Positions 1 through 8,446 are shown, numbered from the stretch's first letter. The stretch is 64,000 nt of DNA from Paenibacillus sp. FSL R5-0766 (GCF_037971845.1 NZ_CP150227.1:4712001-4776000); one strand, 5' to 3'. The notes: a model not told the origin generated them from the sequence alone. A program made the numbers and translations.

Positions 1-790
1 CACCGGAAGCATAAGCTGATAACATACCCAGCCACCACATGCTCCCTTTGTACATAAATACACCAGCATTGGGTCTCGAAATATTTTCTCCTGCACTTAA
101 AGTGGCATCATTACCACCCATTAATGGTCTTGGATCAGCTAACCAGCTACGTCCGTCATGTGAATGCCAGATACATTTACGACCAAAGTCACCACCACCC
201 ATCACCGAGAAACCGATCCATTTGCCGCCATTTCTGAAACACGAGAAGTAACCGGTATGACCATCACCTGGAAACCCGGGAGGTTTGTCCAAAATCAAAC
301 CCACTCTTGTCCAGTTGATCATGTCTACAGAGGTCGCAAGTGCCGTCGATTGATTGATCCCCAGACCGTTTTGTTGATAATACATAAAGAACAATTGTTC
401 TTCATCGTTCCAGATCACAAATGGAGTTTCCGTCGAATTCCCAACCACGGTATCGAGATACACCTGTCCGTGTTTGGTCCATGGTCCTGTCGGACTGTTG
501 GAATAGGCTAGTCCAATTCCTCCGATGTGATGATGGTTGGTAGAATACGTAGCATAATAATCTGCTTTTGCATCAGGGATAAGCCCCTTTACCTTGATCG
601 CCCGAAACCAATAGATCGATTGAAGGCCCGCCATTGCAGCGGTATACATAGGATTGTCCATTTTTTTATCAAATTGAGGCGTGTACATCCGTCTGGTTTC
701 TGCATCGCAATAATCATAAGGTGAAGTGAAACTGTTGGCTGTGACATTAGCAGTCTGTTCTGCCTGGATATTTTTTTCAACCATTGACAT
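1..790 (-). CDS. Beta-propeller glycosidase-like protein, 3' part outside window
   Basis: Partial gene running off the left edge. Starts at ATG 790, preceded by AAGGAGG that lies inside the last codons of the upstream gene, so the two are probably translationally coupled (1 bp gap). About 263 residues are visible. Motifs typical of GH43/GH32-like five-bladed propellers recur: GLAYSNSPTGPW near residue 90, then repeated aromatic-rich strands with FVIWNDEEQ, WTRVGLI and MWWLG. No signal peptide is visible at this start. The family call rests on blade-like repeats; substrate and catalytic residues cannot be judged from the fragment. Confidence 0.6.
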   Translation of the reverse strand, partial: MSMVEKNIQAEQTANVTANSFTSPYDYCDAETRRMYTPQFDKKMDNPMYTAAMAGLQSIYWFRAIKVKGLIPDAKADYYATYSTNHHHIGGIGLAYSNSPTGPWTKHGQVYLDTVVGNSTETPFVIWNDEEQLFFMYYQQNGLGINQSTALATSVDMINWTRVGLILDKPPGFPGDGHTGYFSCFRNGGKWIGFSVMGGGDFGRKCIWHSHDGRSWLADPRPLMGGNDATLSAGENISRPNAGVFMYKGSMWWLGMLSAYASG

Positions 791-791
791 G

Positions 792-1049
792 TTACACAAC
801 CTCCTTAACGTTCAGGGTGACAATGTCCAATGGAGAGAAGTATACTAATTCCGATGCGCCCTTTAGTAGATTAGAGAGATCAACAACATTACCCATATTC
901 GCAGCCGGCCCCTGAATAACACGAATGATAGAGCGAATGTCTGTATTATATGAATACGCTCTCATTTTGTTAATTCCTTTGCTTTCCTTACCGTTGTGAT
1001 CAGTGACTGTCTCTTTCCATGGCATGCCAGGATAATGTTGATCCTTCAT
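792..1049 (-). CDS. Small conserved hypothetical protein, 85 aa
   Basis: Unrecognised 85-residue protein with a strong RBS (AGGAGG, 6-7 nt before ATG). No signal peptide or membrane segment; mixed alpha/beta composition. It ends one base before the glycosidase-like gene and its last codons (VKEVV) carry that gene's Shine-Dalgarno, so the pair is a tight two-gene unit. Its function is probably linked to the downstream propeller protein, but nothing in the sequence names it. Confidence 0.7.
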   Translation of the reverse strand: MKDQHYPGMPWKETVTDHNGKESKGINKMRAYSYNTDIRSIIRVIQGPAANMGNVVDLSNLLKGASELVYFSPLDIVTLNVKEVV

Positions 1050-1159
1050 ATTAATCCCTCCTATTGTTTTCTCACGATAAGTATATTCATGAAGTTACCT
1101 TTCTGTTAAAGCATCATGCCCATTTTAAGGCCTAATATTCCAAGACTGGTTTGCAAAAC

Positions 1160-1198
1160 AACATAAACAGGCTAACCAATAACAATTGGCTAACCTGA
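1160..1198. terminator. Intrinsic terminator, either strand
   Basis: A 13-bp near-perfect hairpin (CAGGCTAACCAAT with its complement, 4-nt loop) lies downstream of the minus-strand metallopeptidase gene. The T tract on that strand is short (TTTATGTTGTTTT). It separates the peptidase from the 85-aa gene. Confidence 0.7.
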
Positions 1199-1291
1199 TT
1201 AGAGGAAGAAACTGCAATATAGATGTTCTCTTAAACAATTATTTCGTGGTGTTACAAGGGATGCTTTCTTCACTTTTCTAAAACCAATGAC

Positions 1292-3505
1292 TTATTGCTC
1301 CGCAAAAAATGAAGATATGGGATTCGCTATTTTTTTATTGGATTTCTCCTTGCCTTGGTGATCCAATACATAGTACTGGTAAAAGTCGTTAGTGAATCCG
1401 ATAGATTCCTCTATTTTCAGCTTAAAAGCTTCAAATGCCGCATCACTCAGATGATCCTCATTCCAGAAATAATGAAGCATCAATCGATTCTGGTTATAGG
1501 GATGTTTGATCACATATGCACCCGCGGCGAGAGGTTGATTCATGGTATTTTTCCAAGGAAAACCCGTCTGTTTCGTCCGGTCGATAATGTTGAATTTCAA
1601 AGCCTGCACCAATCCGTTTGACTTGGCATTGCCAATGACAATAAGGTTGCTGTTGCCGATCTCTTTTTTCATCTTTTGCTTCAATTCCTTGCGATCCCGT
1701 ATAATGTCGTATCTCATACCGGTCATATCAAGGAATCCAGTCAACTGATTAACCATATCTTCCTGCTGTTTAGTTGCAAGCTTGCTCACCTGATCACTGA
1801 GCACAATGGTTAATTCCTCGCCTTGAAGGACTTTGTCCATCAATCGATTCATTACTTCATAAGGCAGATTAGGGATCATGCCCATGACAGCCTGATACTG
1901 TTGTTGTAAGATATCATGCACATATGCGGCGGTCTCTTCCTGTGATAATTGGTATTCCGGCTTTAAGACAAAATCAGGCTGATATAGGGCCATCTGCATT
2001 TCTGAACGTATTTCTTTACCAAGCACATCTTCAATGGTTTGAAGCAGCCCCTCTACCGTTGCATTTTGGTACACGTAGCGTTTGAAATATGTCCTCATCA
2101 ACTCGTCAAATTTCTCTTCACCGACGGAACGGTAAAGCTGATAGATCGCTTGTCTTCCCTTCTGATAATATACCAAACTTGCCAAATCCCCAGCTTCATC
2201 GTTTGTTGACGCAATCGCCATATCTACGGGCGCAGTATCGAACTGAATAGATCTGAATCCATTTAGCTTGTCTCCCTGTTTCTCGGCAAAATACACCATG
2301 GAGAAATCGGCAAAGCCTTCATCCAGGAAGGATTCTGTCTCCGAATTATTACCGATCAATGCATGGAACCACTGATGCGCTATTTCATGAACAAATGTTG
2401 TGTCTTCTTCTGGAACAGCACCATTTTGAATCTGTCCCATCTGAATGAGCCTCGCATACTCCACGGCAACGCCTTGTACATACGTCTCGACAATTCGGAA
2501 CTCTGGATAGGGATACTTGCCATATTTCTCACTATAGAAGTCAATGACCTTGAATGCCTGATTAATGTAGCGGTCAACTATCTTTTTCTTGGATGGATCA
2601 TCGTTGTAATAATAGTATTCCACCGTCAGACCGTTACGGGTAGCGCGCTCCACTTGAAGATTAGGACTTGCAAAGAAAACAAACTCTCTCGTATTCTCGG
2701 CCACAGCAGACACAACTTTACGACCATGTTCTGTACTGTCTTGAGTGGTGATAGAGCCCGACATAGCTATCTGATACTCATCAGGAACATTGAATTGAAC
2801 TTCAAAGTCCGATGAGGTGTAATAATCGCTCTCAAATGTTCGACTATACGGTGCCTTGTTCCATTGATGCTTAACCTCGTCGTATACAGACATCACCGGG
2901 AACCAGTGCGCACCATTGATCATGTCCTTGTAGTAGGACACTCGCTGTGAGCCATAGGGGATATTCAACTGAAACTCCAGTTGGAATGATACCGATTCGC
3001 CTGGTTGAACGGGCTCTTTCAACTGCACGGTCAACGCTTGGTTTTCCTTATTGAAATCAAGCGATTGGCTATCTGCGCTTACAGCCTGAATATCGATGCC
3101 ACCCAGAAAGTCCTCCGCTGTCTTCTCCGGATGATCTTCACTAATCTTTTCATTATGCTGTTGGTACATGCTCGCCTGTGTAGACTTGGAGAGGTTCGCA
3201 TCAGCATATGTATGAAGAACCAGCTGCTGGAGGGTATCCTTGCTTGTGTTGTGATACGTTACCTTCTCGCTCCCCTGGATCGTCATGTCCTTCTCATTCA
3301 GCCGAGCCTGGATCTGGTATTGAATCGGGGGTTGCTCTATCGATTCTTTCTGTGTGTTATATATCTTCGTAGATACAGGTGCTGGGTCTGCTTCCGCGGC
3401 AACAACCCCCATGTTGGCCAGTGGGCTTGTTGCCAGTATTAAAGCCAGTGTACCCGCGATCCCTACTCTGGCTAACTTTGATGTAAATGGACTTGAATAA
3501 TTCAT
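1292..3505 (-). CDS. Secreted M1-family (gluzincin) metallopeptidase
   Basis: 737 residues. The N-terminus has basic residues followed by a hydrophobic segment (VGIAGTLALILATSPLA) ending near residue 37, a probable Sec signal peptide. The zinc site is clear: HEIAH near residue 371-375 and the third ligand in FLDEGF about 18 residues later, the HExxH-(18)-E pattern of M1 aminopeptidases. An upstream YYYYNDD/FRIVETYVQGVAVEYARLI stretch takes the place of the usual GAMEN exopeptidase loop; VAVEYA suggests a divergent substrate pocket. The C-terminal 200 residues are unlike classical M1 enzymes. RBS GGAGAAGGAGAG precedes ATG. Probably an extracellular or surface peptidase; aminopeptidase activity is inferred only. 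Confidence 0.85.
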   Translation of the reverse strand: MNYSSPFTSKLARVGIAGTLALILATSPLANMGVVAAEADPAPVSTKIYNTQKESIEQPPIQYQIQARLNEKDMTIQGSEKVTYHNTSKDTLQQLVLHTYADANLSKSTQASMYQQHNEKISEDHPEKTAEDFLGGIDIQAVSADSQSLDFNKENQALTVQLKEPVQPGESVSFQLEFQLNIPYGSQRVSYYKDMINGAHWFPVMSVYDEVKHQWNKAPYSRTFESDYYTSSDFEVQFNVPDEYQIAMSGSITTQDSTEHGRKVVSAVAENTREFVFFASPNLQVERATRNGLTVEYYYYNDDPSKKKIVDRYINQAFKVIDFYSEKYGKYPYPEFRIVETYVQGVAVEYARLIQMGQIQNGAVPEEDTTFVHEIAHQWFHALIGNNSETESFLDEGFADFSMVYFAEKQGDKLNGFRSIQFDTAPVDMAIASTNDEAGDLASLVYYQKGRQAIYQLYRSVGEEKFDELMRTYFKRYVYQNATVEGLLQTIEDVLGKEIRSEMQMALYQPDFVLKPEYQLSQEETAAYVHDILQQQYQAVMGMIPNLPYEVMNRLMDKVLQGEELTIVLSDQVSKLATKQQEDMVNQLTGFLDMTGMRYDIIRDRKELKQKMKKEIGNSNLIVIGNAKSNGLVQALKFNIIDRTKQTGFPWKNTMNQPLAAGAYVIKHPYNQNRLMLHYFWNEDHLSDAAFEAFKLKIEESIGFTNDFYQYYVLDHQGKEKSNKKIANPISSFFAEQ

Positions 3506-3683
3506 AAGTTCTCTCCTTCTCCTGTTCTATATTGACCTCAGAACCAAGTATAGAAGACGAACCTTACGCTGAATTTATGTTTTATTTAAGTTTTGTTTAA
3601 AAAGAGGAAGAGAAACTGTACCATTAAATTTATTATCAACAAAAACCACCTACACTTATTATTGGAGGTAGCCATATTATTAT

Positions 3684-3733
3684 ATAAAAAAACAACTCCT
3701 CTTGAGATATAATTCTCAAAAGAAGTTGCCTCT
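3684..3733 (-). terminator. Terminator of tRNA-Val
   Basis: Long stem (CAACT-CTTTTGAGA with its complement) followed on the minus strand by seven T residues, directly downstream of the tRNA gene. Confidence 0.9.
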
Positions 3734-3746
3734 AATTTTTTCATAT

Positions 3747-3817
3747 AGGACGAGTGGGGATCGAACCCACGACCCTTACCCTGTCAAGATAATGCTCTCC
3801 CGCTGAGCTATCGCCCT
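3747..3817 (-). tRNA. tRNA-Val (GAC)
   Basis: Full cloverleaf on the minus strand: 7-bp acceptor AGGGCGA/TCGTCCT with one G-U pair, D stem GCTC/GAGC, anticodon stem TTATC/GGTAA around loop TTGACAG (anticodon GAC), T stem GTGGG/CCCAC with TTCGATC loop. CCA is not encoded. Single-gene transcription unit with its own terminator. Confidence 0.93.
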
Positions 3818-4004
3818 GTAATAATTATGATGTATTCAAACTTAGCTGAGCTAACAGATCATGATATATAATGGTTTCCCAATCAAGTAACAGTATCATA
3901 TCAAGTAACCGTGTTCATTGTCAATGATTTATTTGGTTATAATTCACCCGAAATGGTGCACAATAAAGGAAAGATTACCATTTCTACAATGAGGTGAATT
4001 CCCT

Positions 4005-4262
4005 ATGAGAAGCATAACAAAACGGTCAAGATCCAATAAACATACATTTGCCAAATGCTTCTTCCCCTGCGTTGGGCTTGTGATTCTCATTACAACCGTT
4101 ACTGGTTGCGGCTTGGAGAGGGATGAACATACGGTACAATTCCAACAATTACAACAGCCCAATGAAAATGATGAGTCTCTGCCCGTCTGGCTGGACGTGT
4201 ACTCCAAATCTGTAATTCAAGATGTGTATTCTCCACGAGGAAGCAGTGAAGTCTTGCCGTGA
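4005..4262 (+). CDS. Small lipoprotein, 85 aa
   Basis: Starts at ATG 4005 behind GAGGTG. The N-terminus is strongly basic (KRSRSNKH), followed by a hydrophobic core and lipobox VTGC with cysteine near residue 34, so it should be lipidated at the cell surface. The mature part of about 50 residues is Q/N/E-rich and unrecognised. A TATAAT at 3938-3943 is a plausible -10. It converges on the small membrane gene at 4278. Confidence 0.75.
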   Translation: MRSITKRSRSNKHTFAKCFFPCVGLVILITTVTGCGLERDEHTVQFQQLQQPNENDESLPVWLDVYSKSVIQDVYSPRGSSEVLP

Positions 4263-4277
4263 AGGTTAACAGGTGAA

Positions 4278-4391
4278 TTACTCATCTTCATCCCACTTGC
4301 GTGAGTATGCTTTCTTCGTAACGTAATACAACAGAGTAATCATTCCCGCCGACATTAACAATGTAATTACCATGATGCCTGTCATGCCCAT
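4278..4391 (-). CDS. Tiny membrane protein, 37 aa
   Basis: Short gene with a strong RBS (GGAGGGGG, 6 nt before ATG). The protein has one hydrophobic helix (residues about 5-23, rich in M, I, L and V), then KKAYSRKWDEDE: a positive patch followed by an acidic tail, as in single-span small membrane proteins with the C-terminus inside. No family recognised. Good RBS and clean topology make it a likely real gene. Confidence 0.65.
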   Translation of the reverse strand: MGMTGIMVITLLMSAGMITLLYYVTKKAYSRKWDEDE

Positions 4392-4500
4392 CACTACCCC
4401 CTCCTCTCCCAATATGTTCCAGACTTCACTATACAGGAAAAACATTTTTTTGTATAATTCAGTCTGATATGTCGCGCAAGAGCAGAAAGAAGGAATGGAA

Positions 4501-4944
4501 TTGGCAGCTGAGATTAGTTATGTAACGACAGAAGAACAACTGGAGCAAGCCTTGGGAATTCGCCATCACGTTTTTGTGATCGAGCAACAGGTGCCTGCCG
4601 AGATTGAGATTGATCAATATGATGTCATCAGTCCAGATGTGCATCATGTATTGTTAAGTACAGATGGGCAAGCAGTAGCCACAGGACGTCTGATCTATTA
4701 CAGCAAGGATACGGCCAAAATGCAGCGGATCGCGGTGCTTGAATCTCATCGTTCATTTGGTTATGGACGTGTGCTTTTGCTCGCGATGGAGGAGCTGGCA
4801 CGTGAACTCGGCTTATCCTATTCTGTACTGGATGCGCAGTGTCAGGCACAGAAATTCTATGAAAAACTGGGTTATGAAGTGATTTCGGAAGAACCTTTTT
4901 ATGATGCAGATATTCTGCATGTTCGTATGAGAAAGAGCTTGTAA
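4501..4944 (+). CDS. GNAT-family N-acetyltransferase (YjcF-like)
   Basis: Single-domain acetyltransferase of about 147 residues. It resembles Bacillus YjcF: IRHHVFVIEQQVPAEIEID near the N-terminus, acetyl-CoA-binding region RSFGYGRVLL and a C-terminal KFYEKLGYE. An ATG lies at 4495 but AAGGA abuts it; the TTG at 4501 has the same RBS at 6 nt, so TTG is the likelier start. Substrate unknown. A weak hairpin follows at about 4945-4970. Confidence 0.85.
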   Translation: MAAEISYVTTEEQLEQALGIRHHVFVIEQQVPAEIEIDQYDVISPDVHHVLLSTDGQAVATGRLIYYSKDTAKMQRIAVLESHRSFGYGRVLLLAMEELARELGLSYSVLDAQCQAQKFYEKLGYEVISEEPFYDADILHVRMRKSL

Positions 4945-5057
4945 AACCTCCGCGTTGGCAGGTCTTTATTAGCATATGGCGCATACTTCCGATGAATTGG
5001 GATAGGCTAATCAGGTAAGCAGATTCCTATCTCGTCATATAAGGAGAGTGTGACATC

Positions 5058-5294
5058 ATGGATCAAACAACACGCGAGAGTTTCACAGCTGTACAGAAAA
5101 ATGGCGACGGTGACCTGACAGCCTTTCAGACTTCGGCAGGACGTGTACTGGATTATCAGCAGGCACTTGCAGAAGTACAGGCTGGCGCTATTGCCGGTGT
5201 GAATGTATTTAAAGGCAAGGATGGCGAAATGTACATTCGCGGCGATGCCGACGGTGACCCAACCAACAACCTGGACCAACTTCCCCATTTCTAA
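5058..5294 (+). CDS. DUF3892-type small protein, 78 aa
   Basis: RBS AAGGAGAG, 10 nt before ATG. The sequence pattern (FTAVQKNGDGDLTAFQT, then YQQALAEVQAGAIAGVNVFKG and ...RGDADGDPTNNLDQLP) matches the short DUF3892 proteins of spore formers: an antiparallel sheet with no catalytic residues. Single-gene unit ending in a terminator. Function unknown. Confidence 0.8.
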   Translation: MDQTTRESFTAVQKNGDGDLTAFQTSAGRVLDYQQALAEVQAGAIAGVNVFKGKDGEMYIRGDADGDPTNNLDQLPHF

Positions 5295-5327
5295 AATAGA
5301 TACACATGTCGTACATGTGACACAATA

Positions 5328-5363
5328 AGCACCGATCCGGTTACCCGGGTTGGTGTTTTCTTA
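5328..5363 (+). terminator. Terminator of the DUF3892 gene
   Basis: Hairpin GCACC..CCGG/CCGG..GGTG followed by TTTTCTT. Confidence 0.85.
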
Positions 5364-5369
5364 TTATGA

Positions 5370-5651
5370 TTAGTAGTCCGTAAAATATTTTACGGAGTCT
5401 CCGGAAGGCTGGCTTTTGCGAACCGGCTGTTGTACCTGTTCCCATGCCTGCAAAATCTGTATCCCTTCGAGATTAGACCGGTTCTCCCACGCGATGTGCC
5501 CGGTGCGTTCAAGCTCCAGCAAAGACTCATGAATGTAAGCTCTGCTTCGTCCCGTCTTGTTCTCCAGTTCATCCATTCGCGGCAACCTGCGCCGTTGCCC
5601 TGCATAGTTCACCATAATACGCAAAATCTTGCGTTCAAAGTCGTTCAGCAT
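5370..5651 (-). CDS. LexA-type winged-helix DNA-binding protein, no protease domain
   Basis: 93 residues. Residues about 5-70 resemble the N-terminal winged helix of LexA: ERKILRIMVNYAG, RLPRMDELENKTGRSRAYIHESL as helix-turn-helix, LERTGHIAWENRS as wing, then GIQIL at the place where LexA has AIEIL. The autoproteolysis domain is absent. RBS GGGGAGG. The start overlaps the end of the WYL-like gene by 17 bp, so both are one operon under the LexA-type box at 5903. It could compete for or modulate SOS operators; that is inference. Confidence 0.7.
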   Translation of the reverse strand: MLNDFERKILRIMVNYAGQRRRLPRMDELENKTGRSRAYIHESLLELERTGHIAWENRSNLEGIQILQAWEQVQQPVRKSQPSGDSVKYFTDY

Positions 5652-5856
5652 ACTTTACCTCCCCATTCAGATCGGTAACAGGACGCCATGCCAGAATACC
5701 TTGCTCCAGAAATGTTCGGGGTGAGCCTTCTTTTCCCGCTGATGCTCTAATCATCCCGCCACGTACACTGTTAATTCGAATCTGTCGCTGCGTAATCTGC
5801 CCTGCACGATCCATGTAGACAAGCTCCACCACCTGGCCAATATATTTCCCTAGCAT
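5635..5856 (-). CDS. Stand-alone WYL-like domain protein
   Basis: About 73 residues. The pattern VVELVYMDRAGQITQRQIRI...GGMIRASAG...PRTFLEQGILAWRPV matches the core beta-barrel of WYL domains, which bind nucleic acid or nucleotide ligands in bacterial regulators. Here the domain stands alone without a fused helix-turn-helix; a LexA-like helix-turn-helix is the next, overlapping gene. GGAGGG sits directly before ATG 5862 but 6 nt before ATG 5856, so the latter is chosen. Confidence 0.65.
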   Translation of the reverse strand: MLGKYIGQVVELVYMDRAGQITQRQIRINSVRGGMIRASAGKEGSPRTFLEQGILAWRPVTDLNGEVKYAERL

Positions 5857-5873
5857 AATCATCCCTCCGATAA

Positions 5874-5924
5874 GAACGTTTGTTTGTATTTCATATTATA
5901 TGCGAACATAAGTTCTTTATTCAA
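5874..5924 (-). promoter_or_regulatory. Promoter with LexA-type (SOS) box
   Basis: On the minus strand: -35 TTGAAT (5919-5924), 18-nt spacer, -10 TATAAT (5895-5900). The spacer holds CGAACATAAGTTCT (5903-5916, plus strand), one mismatch from the Bacillus LexA box CGAAC-N4-GTTCG. A weaker second half-match, GAAC-GTTT-GTTT (5874-5885), lies just downstream of the -10. Confidence 0.8.
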
Positions 5925-5945
5925 TAGTAAAAAAAGGATTTTTGT

Positions 5946-5994
5946 AAAATAAAAAACCAGACGTTCACCTTAATGATTAAGGCAGTCTGGTTCA
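5946..5994 (-). terminator. Terminator of the DUF3889 gene
   Basis: Stem ACCAGAC...CCTTAAT/ATTAAGG...GTCTGGT followed on the minus strand by TTTTTTATTTT. Confidence 0.85.
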
Positions 5995-6048
5995 ACCCAT
6001 AGTATAGCTAATATGAAAACATGGCTTGTAATGACCAAGTCCAGCGGA

Positions 6049-6369
6049 TCAGTGTCGATCCGATTCGGAAAATTGTACTTTCTTTAATTGCTGTGTAGAT
6101 GGATTAAAATCAACATTTACATAGACTGCGAATTGTTTGCCGTCTTTCGCACGAACCCATAGCTTGAACTGTTCCCGTGATTGATCTGCTGTTAGAGAGG
6201 TGCGACCGATATGCTTATAGTCCAAAATATCCACATTATACTTGGTCTGTGTTTCTTTGACCGCAATAATTCCCCACTTCGCATAATCAGGGATGGCGGC
6301 GCCTGTGCCTGATGTAATTCCGGCTAAACTCAGAACTACCGACATGACGGTAACGATGAGCATTCTCAT
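6049..6369 (-). CDS. DUF3889 family secreted protein
   Basis: About 106 residues from ATG 6369, chosen because AAGGAG lies 8 nt upstream; an ATG at 6390 has no RBS. Signal peptide: MLIVTVMSVVLSLAGITSG. The mature part (WGIIAVKETQTKYN...YKHIGRTSL...EQFKLWVRAKDGKQFAVYVNVDFNP) matches the DUF3889 family (Bacillus YqzG/YhdC), small exported proteins of unknown role. Followed by a terminator. Confidence 0.8.
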   Translation of the reverse strand: MRMLIVTVMSVVLSLAGITSGTGAAIPDYAKWGIIAVKETQTKYNVDILDYKHIGRTSLTADQSREQFKLWVRAKDGKQFAVYVNVDFNPSTQQLKKVQFSESDRH

Positions 6370-6425
6370 TTCACTCACTCCTTGGGACAATATGTTTCTG
6401 TTATATTGCCCGTCCGGGTTTCATT

Positions 6426-6734
6426 TTACACGAATAAACGAAAGATCCAGGCCAGTGGCCGTAGGGAAAAAGGAACCACATGAACAAGTCGGTCAAACGA
6501 ATCAGGAGGCTCCGTCCGGAAACTCACTCCCCAATCACCCGAGAGAAAATGTTGTTGTATCTGTGGTTCCTCAGGACGCTCCAACCCGTATTTCTTTTCA
6601 AGTAACTGCCTCGTTGCTTCATCGACCTGAACCTCGTTCGTAACGACATATGCTATGGCATTCTCGCTGCTTATGTACATCAGAATCATTAGAAACATTA
6701 CAATCCCAACTATTCGTATCCAACGCTTGTTCAT
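6426..6734 (-). pseudogene. Truncated OppB/DppB-like permease fragment, 102 aa
   Basis: One hydrophobic N-terminal helix, then VDEATRQLLEKKYGLERP and FLSGDWGVSFRTEPP. These are the hallmark stretches of the first periplasmic loop of peptide ABC permeases (OppB/DppB: ...LGLDRP...GDLGxSF). The remaining five helices and the permease signature are missing; after DSFDRLVHVVPF it ends in a short divergent tail. It keeps a strong RBS (AAAGGAG) and ATG, so it may be translated. It may be a remnant, or a small membrane protein derived from an oligopeptide permease. Confidence 0.55.
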
Positions 6735-6995
6735 CTCTTACTCCTTTATGGATTCATGACTCTCTTCTCTTGTACGTGAAGACTCGTTTGAATGTTTGAT
6801 TATACATAAATTTTACGGTATTGGAAATAACAAATGGGAGAAGATATGCGGCTTGCGTTATCCGATGCTTAAGTCCCATTTGGTTGATTTTTTGTTTAAA
6901 AAAACCAATAGACGTGTAATAGGCCATGACAGAGTGACTTCACGATCTGAAACTCTACACGATCTGCAATACCAATAAGAGGAGGTTACACCCGA

Positions 6996-7898
6996 ATGTT
7001 CAAACGCTTGGATGAAATCCTGATTGAGATTCCCAATGTCGAGAAGCCAGATCCGAATGCTGCGGCAGCTATACAAGAATTACTCGGCGGCAAATTCGGA
7101 GAAATGTCAACGTTGAACAACTACCTCTATCAATCGTTTAATTTTCGATCCAAAGAAAAGCTGAAGCCTTTCTATGACCTCGTCATGAGCATTACCGCCG
7201 AAGAATTGGGTCATGTTGAGCTCGTGTCTCATGGCATTAACAAGTGCCTCAGAGGTTCAACCGAGTACAAAGAACCCGATGATACGCCGCTTGGTTCCGT
7301 AAAAGATGCTCGTCTGTCGTATCACTATCTGGCAGGTGCACAAGGCGCAATGCCTTTTGACTCTATGGGTAATCCATGGACAGGAGCAAACGTCTTCAAC
7401 AGTGGCAACCTGGTCGAGGATCTGCTGCATAACTTCTTCCTAGAATGTGGCGCTCGTACTCATAAAATGAAAGTATATGAGATGACGGATCACCCGGCAG
7501 CCCGGGAAGTGGTTGGTTTCCTGCTGGTACGTGGCGGCGTTCATGTTGTCGCATATGCGAAAGCACTTGAGATTGCAACTGGCGTAAATGTGACCAAGCT
7601 GGTGCCTATTCCTTCACTGAACAACAAAGCCTTCAACGAGGCTCGCAAATATGAAGAAAAAGGGGTACACACCAAGCTGTATACCTATAGTGATAAAGAT
7701 TTCAACACGATTGGACAGATCTGGAAAGGAACTCACCCCGAAGATGGACAACCTCTGGAAGTCATTCAAGGGATACCTGAAGGATTCCCGATTCCGGAAG
7801 CTCCTGCGGTCGAGGAAGAGTTTGCACCAGGTATTTCGCAAGAAGACTTTAAGGAAATTGCGCGTCGTCTGAAGATGGCAGGGAATATTGCGGATTAA
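6996..7898 (+). CDS. Manganese catalase
   Basis: 300 residues. Di-manganese catalase of the ferritin-like fold: decomposes hydrogen peroxide without haem. Ligand motifs are all visible: E36 in GEMSTLNNY, E70 and H73 in AEELGH, a glutamate in FLECGARTHKM near residue 150, and a histidine in RGGVHVVAYAKAL near residue 183. The length matches Bacillus YdbD-type enzymes. RBS GAGGAGG. Single gene with a 260-bp upstream region; no convincing PerR box was seen there. A long hairpin follows. Confidence 0.95.
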   Translation: MFKRLDEILIEIPNVEKPDPNAAAAIQELLGGKFGEMSTLNNYLYQSFNFRSKEKLKPFYDLVMSITAEELGHVELVSHGINKCLRGSTEYKEPDDTPLGSVKDARLSYHYLAGAQGAMPFDSMGNPWTGANVFNSGNLVEDLLHNFFLECGARTHKMKVYEMTDHPAAREVVGFLLVRGGVHVVAYAKALEIATGVNVTKLVPIPSLNNKAFNEARKYEEKGVHTKLYTYSDKDFNTIGQIWKGTHPEDGQPLEVIQGIPEGFPIPEAPAVEEEFAPGISQEDFKEIARRLKMAGNIAD

Positions 7899-7960
7899 AA
7901 AACAATTAGTTTAACAGGTTCTTCCCCTATATATATTGTTAACTGTATGTTTAAGTAAAG

Positions 7961-8006
7961 CCCTCGAACCCTGTTGCTGAATGCAGAGAAGGTTCGAGGG
8001 CCTTGT
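7961..8006 (+). terminator. Probable terminator of the catalase gene
   Basis: Perfect 10-bp stem CCCTCGAACC/GGTTCGAGGG with a 20-nt loop, followed by CCTTGTTATAA. The T tract is poor, so strand and efficiency are uncertain. Confidence 0.55.
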
Positions 8007-8119
8007 TATAATATATTTATGATACCATTTTATGGTGCAAAATAAGTATGTTGTATGCACGTCATTTCCTGAGAACTTAGCTGTAAAAGTAAACCGGATC
8101 TCTGCTGACATCGTTAAAC

Positions 8120-8413
8120 TTAGTTAAACTCCAACACCGATTCCTCACGCTGACTCATGACTTCAATTAACATGTTGGCACCCAGACGAAAACCTTGTGC
8201 AAACGCTGCTTCCGTATGCATGCCCTCACATCTGCCACACAAGTCAAATAACTGTTCAAGCTCACGGAATTCTTCCCCGCTCAATCGATTCTTCCACTGC
8301 TCTGTCAGAGCTGCAATCTGCCGTCCTAACGCTTGGTATTCAGGATGTGTCGGCATCATCATCTCATCCGGTCGAAGTCGTCCATTATATAATGCTTCTA
8401 ATATCGAATTCAT
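8120..8413 (-). CDS. DUF6809-like small protein, 97 aa
   Basis: Start at ATG 8413, with AGGAGG 6 nt upstream (a longer frame to 8500 has no RBS). Mostly helical: NSILEALYNGRLRPDE, then a central helix and LFDLCGRCEGMHTEAAFAQGFRLGANMLIEVM. This pattern is typical of short proteins annotated DUF6809 in Paenibacillus, often near mobile or phage genes. No catalytic motif. Function unknown. Confidence 0.65.
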   Translation of the reverse strand: MNSILEALYNGRLRPDEMMMPTHPEYQALGRQIAALTEQWKNRLSGEEFRELEQLFDLCGRCEGMHTEAAFAQGFRLGANMLIEVMSQREESVLEFN

Positions 8414-8446
8414 GTGCATCCTCCTGTATATCAATTCGCACCTCAC

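Noticed and set aside
3944..4207. Minus-strand 87-codon frame opposite the small lipoprotein
   Set aside because: No RBS; the plus-strand frame has RBS, signal peptide and lipobox.
6780..6995. Possible PerR box upstream of manganese catalase
   Set aside because: ATTATACATAAATTTTA-like text is present but does not fit the TTATAAT-N-ATTATAA palindrome well enough.
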